NCBI GenBank assembly: GCA_013290035.1
Contig: JABCYT010000054.1
Span: forward strand, 1 to 10,717
Direction of reading: 5' to 3'
DNA length: 10,717 nucleotides
Source of the DNA: Alphaproteobacteria bacterium
Lineage (GTDB): Bacteria > Pseudomonadota > Alphaproteobacteria > Reyranellales > Reyranellaceae
The position numbers and the translations under genes are program-made. Below the pieces are notes generated by a model, which saw only the letters and a list, made by a program, of their open reading frames with translations, searched no databases and had not been told where the DNA came from. The first letter of the stretch is position 1; the number at the start of each line of letters is the position of its first letter. This document shows, piece by piece, positions 7,185 to 10,717 of this stretch.

Positions 7185-7968
7185 GTCCTATCGGATCGCG
7201 GGAGGCTTCGACGCGGGTTCGCATCCAGCGACGCGACGGCCGACAAAGGATCAACAGGATCGGGATGAGGCCCAGCGACAGCGCCGACAGCGTGTGCGAC
7301 GGCTCGCCATAGGCGACAAATCCGGCGAGGCCGAAATAGCCGAACATGATCACGACGCTCAGGCTGACGATGAAACCCCGTCGGAAGGAAGAATCCGGCG
7401 CAATTCGGCCAAGCGCCTGGGGCAGGGTGCGCGTGTAGAGGAACCACATGGCGAGGGCGGTGGGAGTGCCCAGGACGACCAGAGCCAACCAGGGCGGTAG
7501 GCCGAGCCCCTGCGTGATGTGGCCTATGTCGCCATGGGAGGCGAACGTGCGGATCGGCACGTAGCAAAAGAAGTTCGCGACATTCATGAAGTTGAACCAG
7601 AAGACCAGCGTGAAGAGCCAGACATTGCGGCGCACGATCGGCCAACGCAGCAGGAAGAGCGACACGAGATACATCGTGCCGTTGGCCAATCCCGGGCCGG
7701 CAAAGCCCACAAGGGCCGCCGCCCATCCGTCGCCCCGCGCGAACATGGGGACGTAGTCGACCCGCTCGTCGATGTTGATCAGCGAGATCCGGTTGCCGAC
7801 GCTTGTGCCGCCGAAATGAATGACCAGCGGATCGCTCTTGTAGCCGAGCGCAAAAGCCATGAAGGAATGCGCGTATTCATGGGGAAGCACGGCGGCATAG
7901 TGCGCCAGCAGGATGCAGATCAGACTGGCAAGGACAAAGCCGCTGTGCATCGCGAGACGCGCGACCAT
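7174..7968 (-). CDS. Putative M50-like integral-membrane zinc metalloprotease
   Basis: This 264-residue protein has about six hydrophobic segments. HEYAH (30-34), at the end of the first membrane segment, is a perfect HExxH zinc-binding motif. GFAGPGLANGTMYL (88-101) resembles the AGPxxN segment of site-2 protease/M50 families. FNFMNVANFFCYVP (125-138) followed by GDIGH (146-150) occupies the place of the usual NxxP...LDG segment, so Asp147 (or His150) could be the third zinc ligand. The family assignment is from motifs only and I recognise no named member. Upstream in-frame codons do not look like protein, and the start at 7968 begins 17 bases after the cobQ stop, without a good ribosome-binding site. 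It is probably the last gene of the cobO-cobQ unit. No link to cobalamin is established: it could release a membrane-tethered regulator, act on a transporter, or have lost activity. Confidence 0.75.
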   Translation of the reverse strand: MVARLAMHSGFVLASLICILLAHYAAVLPHEYAHSFMAFALGYKSDPLVIHFGGTSVGNRISLINIDERVDYVPMFARGDGWAAALVGFAGPGLANGTMYLVSLFLLRWPIVRRNVWLFTLVFWFNFMNVANFFCYVPIRTFASHGDIGHITQGLGLPPWLALVVLGTPTALAMWFLYTRTLPQALGRIAPDSSFRRGFIVSLSVVIMFGYFGLAGFVAYGEPSHTLSALSLGLIPILLILCRPSRRWMRTRVEASRDPIGLKA

Positions 7969-7985
7969 GTTCGGCCCGGAAGCCC

Positions 7986-9458
7986 TCACCCGCGTAATCT
8001 CGGTTCGCGGGCCAGCTCGAGCAGCAGGTCGCAATCGACGTGCCGTTCGACGTGGTCGGCCAGCAGATCGAGTGTCGTGTCGATCTCCGACTCGTAGGAA
8101 AACGTCGAGGCCTGCGTCCCGATGCGCTGCAGCCAGTGACGACGCTGGCGGTCGTCGGCGAGGAGGCCATGGATATAGCAACCGGCGATGTGGCCGTCGG
8201 CGCTCACCGCGCCATCATGCTGGCCGTTGCACAGCCTCAGCAGCGGGCGCGGCGAGTCGGTCGTCCGTCCAATATGCATCTCGTAGCCCTTGAAGGGCAC
8301 GCCTTCGGAGACGGTCTCGCCGGTGATCTCGACCAGCACCTTGTCGCCTTCCAGCACCGTCTCGATGTCGAGCAGGCCCAGCCCCTCGACCGTGGCCGGG
8401 GGACCCTCGATGCCGTGGGGATCGGAGATCTTCCTTCCCAGCATCTGGTAGCCGCCGCAGATGCCCAGCACGTGTCCGCCGCGCCGAAGATGCGCCCGCA
8501 AATCGATGTCCCATCCGGCCTGCCTCAGAGCGGCAAGGTCGGCGATGGTGGCTTTCGAACCGGGCAGGACGACCAGTGACACGTCGCCGGGAAGCGGTTC
8601 GCCGGGTCGCACGAAGACGAGATCGACATCGGGCTCCAGCCGCAGCGGATCGAAATCGTCGAAATTGGCGATACGCGGATAGGCCAGCACGACGATGCGC
8701 GTACGATCCGCGGTGCCAACGCTTCGGCCCGGAAGCCCCAGCGCATCTTCCGCCGGTAATCGGTGCGCTGCCTCGAAGAACGGCACCAGACCCAGCGCGC
8801 GCCAGCCGGTATGACGGGCGATGGTCTTCATGCCGTCGTCGAACAACGACGGATCGCCGCGGAAACGGTTGGCGATGAAGCCGACGATCATCGCCGCGTC
8901 GGCCGGATCGATCACGGCCTTGGTGCCGACCAGGCTGGCGATCACGCCGCCGCGGTCGATGTCGCCCACCAGCACGACGGGAACGTCAGCGGCGCGCGCA
9001 AAGCCCATATTGGCGATGTCGGCTGCGCGCAGGTTGACCTCCGAGGCAGAGCCCGCGCCCTCGACCAGGACGAGGTCTGCCTCCGCTGCCAGCCGTCCGA
9101 AGCTTTCGAGCACAGCCCCCAGAAGCTTGGGCTTCATCGCCTGGTAATCGCGCGCCTTGGCAGTGCCCAGGACCTTGCCCTGCACGACGACCTGCGCGCC
9201 GATCTCGCTCTGGGGCTTCAGCAGCACCGGGTTCATGTGCACGCTGGGCGCGATCCGGGCGGCGCGCGCCTGCAAGGCCTGGGCGCGGCCGATCTCGCCG
9301 CCGTCGGCCGTGACCGCGGCATTGTTCGACATGTTCTGCGGCTTGAACGGCCGCACTTTCAGGCCGCGCCGCGTGAAGACGCGGGCGAGGCCCGCCACCA
9401 GCAGCGACTTGCCGACATCGGAGCCCGTGCCTTGGATCATGAGGGCGCGGGCGCTCAT
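7986..9458 (-). CDS. cobQ: Cobyric acid synthase (glutamine-hydrolysing)
   Basis: This 490-residue cytoplasmic enzyme uses ATP and glutamine to amidate the b, d, e and g side chains of adenosylcobyrinic acid a,c-diamide, giving adenosylcobyric acid. The N-terminal synthetase domain has the P-loop-like [13 protein letters not shown] (8-20), [12 protein letters not shown] (38-49), [14 protein letters not shown] (131-144) and [15 protein letters not shown] (165-179). The C-terminal class I glutamine amidotransferase domain has [12 protein letters not shown], the nucleophile Cys334 in [21 protein letters not shown] and the catalytic His430 in GCYIHGLL. All are intact and the length is normal. Its ATG overlaps the cobO stop by one base (TGATG), which implies translational coupling. 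Its substrate is the product of CobO after the a,c-diamide step, and its product feeds CbiB. Confidence 0.97.
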   Translation of the reverse strand: MSARALMIQGTGSDVGKSLLVAGLARVFTRRGLKVRPFKPQNMSNNAAVTADGGEIGRAQALQARAARIAPSVHMNPVLLKPQSEIGAQVVVQGKVLGTAKARDYQAMKPKLLGAVLESFGRLAAEADLVLVEGAGSASEVNLRAADIANMGFARAADVPVVLVGDIDRGGVIASLVGTKAVIDPADAAMIVGFIANRFRGDPSLFDDGMKTIARHTGWRALGLVPFFEAAHRLPAEDALGLPGRSVGTADRTRIVVLAYPRIANFDDFDPLRLEPDVDLVFVRPGEPLPGDVSLVVLPGSKATIADLAALRQAGWDIDLRAHLRRGGHVLGICGGYQMLGRKISDPHGIEGPPATVEGLGLLDIETVLEGDKVLVEITGETVSEGVPFKGYEMHIGRTTDSPRPLLRLCNGQHDGAVSADGHIAGCYIHGLLADDRQRRHWLQRIGTQASTFSYESEIDTTLDLLADHVERHVDCDLLLELAREPRLRG

Positions 9459-10069
9459 CAGAATTCGATGCCCTCCTGCGCCTTCACGCCGGCGGCGAAG
9501 TGGTGCTTCACCGGCATCATCTCGGTCACCAGGTCGGCCGCCGCGATCAGCTCGGGCTTGGCGTTGCGGCCGGTGACCACGATGTGCTGGTCGCCGCGGC
9601 GCGCTTTCAGCGCCTCGACCACTTCCTTGATGTCGAGATGATCATAGCGCAGGGCGATGTTGAGCTCGTCGAGCACGATCAGGCGGATCGCGGGATTGGC
9701 CATCAACTCGCGCGCCTTGGCCCAGGCGCGCCGGGCCGCCTCGACGTCGCGGTCGCGGTCCTGGGTCTCCCAGGTGAAGCCCTCGCCCAGCGTGTGCCAC
9801 TCGACCTGGGCGCCGAGGCGCTCGATCGCAGTGCGCTCGCCGCTCTGCCAGGCGCCCTTGCCGAACTGCACGACGCCGCAGCGAAAGCCGCGGCCCACGG
9901 CGCGCAGCAGCAGGCCCCACGCCGCCGTCGACTTGCCCTTGCCCTTGCCGGTATGGATGATCAGCAGGCCCTTCTCGACGGTCTTGCCGGCGACTTCGGC
10001 GTCCTGGACGGCCTTGCGATGGGCCATTTTGGCCTTGTGGTGTGCGGTTTCGTCGGACTCGGGCGGCAT
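9458..10069 (-). CDS. cobO: Cob(I)yrinic acid a,c-diamide adenosyltransferase
   Basis: This 203-residue CobA/CobO-type ATP:corrinoid adenosyltransferase attaches the 5'-deoxyadenosyl group to Co(I) of the corrin ring. The P-loop GKGKGKST (41-48) is preceded by KGLLIIHT. Then come [14 protein letters not shown] (65-78), [15 protein letters not shown] (131-145) with the Walker-B-like Asp, and [10 protein letters not shown] (165-174). The C-terminal [16 protein letters not shown] is a clear family signature. I chose the ATG at 10069, which gives [15 protein letters not shown] as in relatives and has AGCAGG just before it. A GTG at 10099 would add ten residues. It is the first gene of the unit cobO, cobQ, metalloprotease-like. 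No riboswitch lies on its own strand; the neighbouring one faces away. Confidence 0.96.
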   Translation of the reverse strand: MPPESDETAHHKAKMAHRKAVQDAEVAGKTVEKGLLIIHTGKGKGKSTAAWGLLLRAVGRGFRCGVVQFGKGAWQSGERTAIERLGAQVEWHTLGEGFTWETQDRDRDVEAARRAWAKARELMANPAIRLIVLDELNIALRYDHLDIKEVVEALKARRGDQHIVVTGRNAKPELIAAADLVTEMMPVKHHFAAGVKAQEGIEF

Positions 10070-10153
10070 CCATGCCTGCTTTCCGGTTGGGGCGTGCACA
10101 ATGGTTGCCTATGCACCGGCCAGCAAGGCGGGGCAACGGCCGGCTGAATCCCG

Positions 10154-10183
10154 TTGACGGGGCTTCATCGCGGCTCGTATCAA
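10154..10183 (+). promoter_or_regulatory. Candidate sigma70-type promoter for the riboswitch-cbtBA transcript
   Basis: TTGACG (10154-10159), an 18-base spacer and TATCAA (10178-10183) resemble -35 and -10 boxes. The first base of the riboswitch P1 stem is 10189, just where transcription would start. The remaining bases between cobO and the riboswitch (10070-10153) show nothing else recognisable, although a promoter for cobO must lie there or in the riboswitch region. Confidence 0.4.
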
Positions 10184-10188
10184 GCGGG

Positions 10189-10357
10189 CGACGGTGCCCC
10201 TCACGGGGATCAAAAGGGAATGCGGTAAGGGGTTCTTGCGCCCCCAATCCGCGGCTGCCCCCGCAACTGTAGTCGGCAAGCCGATGGCCGAGACACCACT
10301 GGGAAACCGGGAAGGTGGCCAAAGGCGAAGACCCGAGAGCCAGGAGACCTGCCGTCG
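10189..10357 (+). promoter_or_regulatory. Cobalamin (adenosylcobalamin) riboswitch aptamer
   Basis: All conserved parts of the B12 riboswitch are present in order: GGTGCC (10193-10198), AAAAGGGAA (10212-10220), CCCCGCAACTGT (10259-10270), CCACTGGGAAACCGGGAAGG (10296-10315), and the B12 box AGCCAGGAGACCTGCC (10338-10353). The ends pair perfectly as a P1 stem, CGACGG (10189-10194) with CCGTCG (10352-10357). A GGGG/CCCC stem around 10230-10245 extends the P5 arm. It precedes cbtB and cbtA, so bound cobalamin is expected to lower expression of the cobalt transporter when B12 is ample. The control level (translation or termination) is discussed under the downstream hairpin. Confidence 0.95.
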
Positions 10358-10370
10358 TATCGTGCAATCG

Positions 10371-10395
10371 GGCTGCCGGAGGGGCAGCCAAGGAG
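10371..10395 (+). promoter_or_regulatory. Expression-platform hairpin abutting the cbtB ribosome-binding site
   Basis: GGCTGCC (10371-10377) and GGCAGCC (10383-10389) form a perfect 7-bp stem with loop GGAGG. The stem ends at 10389, and AAGGAG (10390-10395), the cbtB Shine-Dalgarno sequence, begins at the next base. No U tract follows, so control of translation initiation is more likely than termination. The same GGCTGCC also occurs inside the aptamer at 10253-10259 and could compete for the GGCAGCC arm. Confidence 0.6.
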
Positions 10396-10402
10396 ATTTG
10401 AC

Positions 10403-10582
10403 ATGGCCAGTACGACTGCTCCCGTCGTCCGGACGACAGAACGAAGCGAAGCGTTGCGCGCGGCAGGCATCGCCCTGCTCCTGGGGCTCGGCCTGGTTTT
10501 CCTGACCGGCTTTGCCTATCCCGAGTTCATTCACAACGCGGCACACGACACACGTCATGGCCTGAGCTTTCCCTGCCACTGA
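10403..10582 (+). CDS. cbtB: Predicted cobalt transporter subunit CbtB
   Basis: This is a 59-residue membrane protein with one membrane-spanning segment (about residues 19-39, AAGIALLLGLGLVFLTGFAY). A short tail follows, carrying His44, the cluster HDTRH (48-52) and the ending FPCH (56-59). The one-helix layout with the HxxxHDxRH...FPCH tail is the hallmark of CbtB. The tail is presumed to bind cobalt for import together with CbtA; transport is inferred for the family mainly from its association with B12 riboswitches and cobalamin genes. The ATG at 10403 follows AAGGAG (10390-10395) at a 7-base spacing, an excellent ribosome-binding site. The gene lies directly behind the cobalamin riboswitch and 10 bases before cbtA. 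It is short enough to be missed by length-filtered gene callers. Confidence 0.93.
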   Translation: MASTTAPVVRTTERSEALRAAGIALLLGLGLVFLTGFAYPEFIHNAAHDTRHGLSFPCH

Positions 10583-10592
10583 GGCTGGGCCA

Positions 10593-10717
10593 ATGCTCGC
10601 GCGGGTGTTGTCGGTCGGCCTTTTGGCCGGGCTTCTGGCTGGGCTGCTGATCGCAGTTCTCCAGCAGGTCACGACCACGCCTCTCATCCTCCTCGCCGAG
10701 ACCTACGAAAAGCAGGA
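10593..10717 (+). CDS. cbtA: Predicted cobalt transporter subunit CbtA (5' part, cut by window end)
   Basis: Only the first 41 codons are inside the window. The translation starts MLARVLSVGLLAGLLAGLL and contains LQQVTTTPLILLAETYE. The first membrane segment and the QxVTTTPLILxAExYE stretch are typical of the CbtA N-terminus, and full-length relatives have several membrane segments. GAGG (10581-10584), which overlaps the cbtB stop codon, is the probable ribosome-binding site, 8 bases before the ATG. Only 10 bases separate it from cbtB, so the two are one transcript under the same riboswitch. The protein is expected to form the channel part of a cobalt importer that supplies the nearby cobalamin enzymes. 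Confidence 0.9.
   Translation, partial: MLARVLSVGLLAGLLAGLLIAVLQQVTTTPLILLAETYEKQ

Noticed and set aside
7969..8181. N-terminal extension of the metalloprotease-like protein to 8181
   Set aside because: The added 71 residues are Arg/Pro-rich, lie wholly over the cobQ 3' end in another frame, and put the first membrane helix far from the N-terminus.
10100..10188. Search for a clear promoter or second riboswitch for cobO on the minus strand
   Set aside because: Only poor -35/-10-like matches were found on that strand and no B12-box elements, so no feature is reported.

Overview
The window is high-GC, densely packed bacterial chromosome. It probably comes from an alphaproteobacterium. The grounds are the codon usage, an Omp25-like barrel joined to an OprB-type porin, a SelO protein ending in FCGT, the aerobic-type cobO/cobQ genes, and a cbtB-cbtA pair behind a B12 riboswitch. 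The genus cannot be fixed from sequence reading alone. No mobile element, CRISPR array, tRNA or rRNA was seen.

Left part (1-5216). Bases 1-180 hold no gene I can name. On the minus strand a long outer-membrane porin gene (3144 down to 1165) is followed after 39 bases by a class II-type histone deacetylase-family amidohydrolase (1125 down to 181). On the plus strand lie a small secreted protein of unknown function (3250-3609) and selO, a protein AMPylase (3684-5216).

Right part (5183-10717). This is a cobalamin (vitamin B12) locus built from alternating transcription units. cobD (called cobC in Pseudomonas/Rhizobium nomenclature; minus) and cbiB (plus) diverge from a shared CATG that supplies both start codons. 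CobD makes aminopropanol phosphate from threonine phosphate, and CbiB attaches it to adenosylcobyric acid. A minus-strand unit reads cobO, cobQ and then an M50-like membrane metalloprotease gene, with a 1-base overlap and a 17-base gap. CobO adenosylates the corrin cobalt and CobQ amidates it to adenosylcobyric acid, the substrate of CbiB. Divergent from cobO is a complete cobalamin riboswitch (10189-10357) with a hairpin next to the ribosome-binding site. It leads cbtB, a 59-codon gene, and cbtA, which is cut by the window end. These two encode a predicted cobalt transporter. In this window, therefore, cobalt uptake is under B12 feedback, while the biosynthetic genes show no riboswitch of their own.

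Points that deserve a second look are the M50-like protease in the cob unit, the two-barrel porin, the shared CATG start, the competing GGCTGCC copies in the riboswitch, the duplicated purine-rich element before the deacetylase gene, and a possible leaderless selO mRNA.
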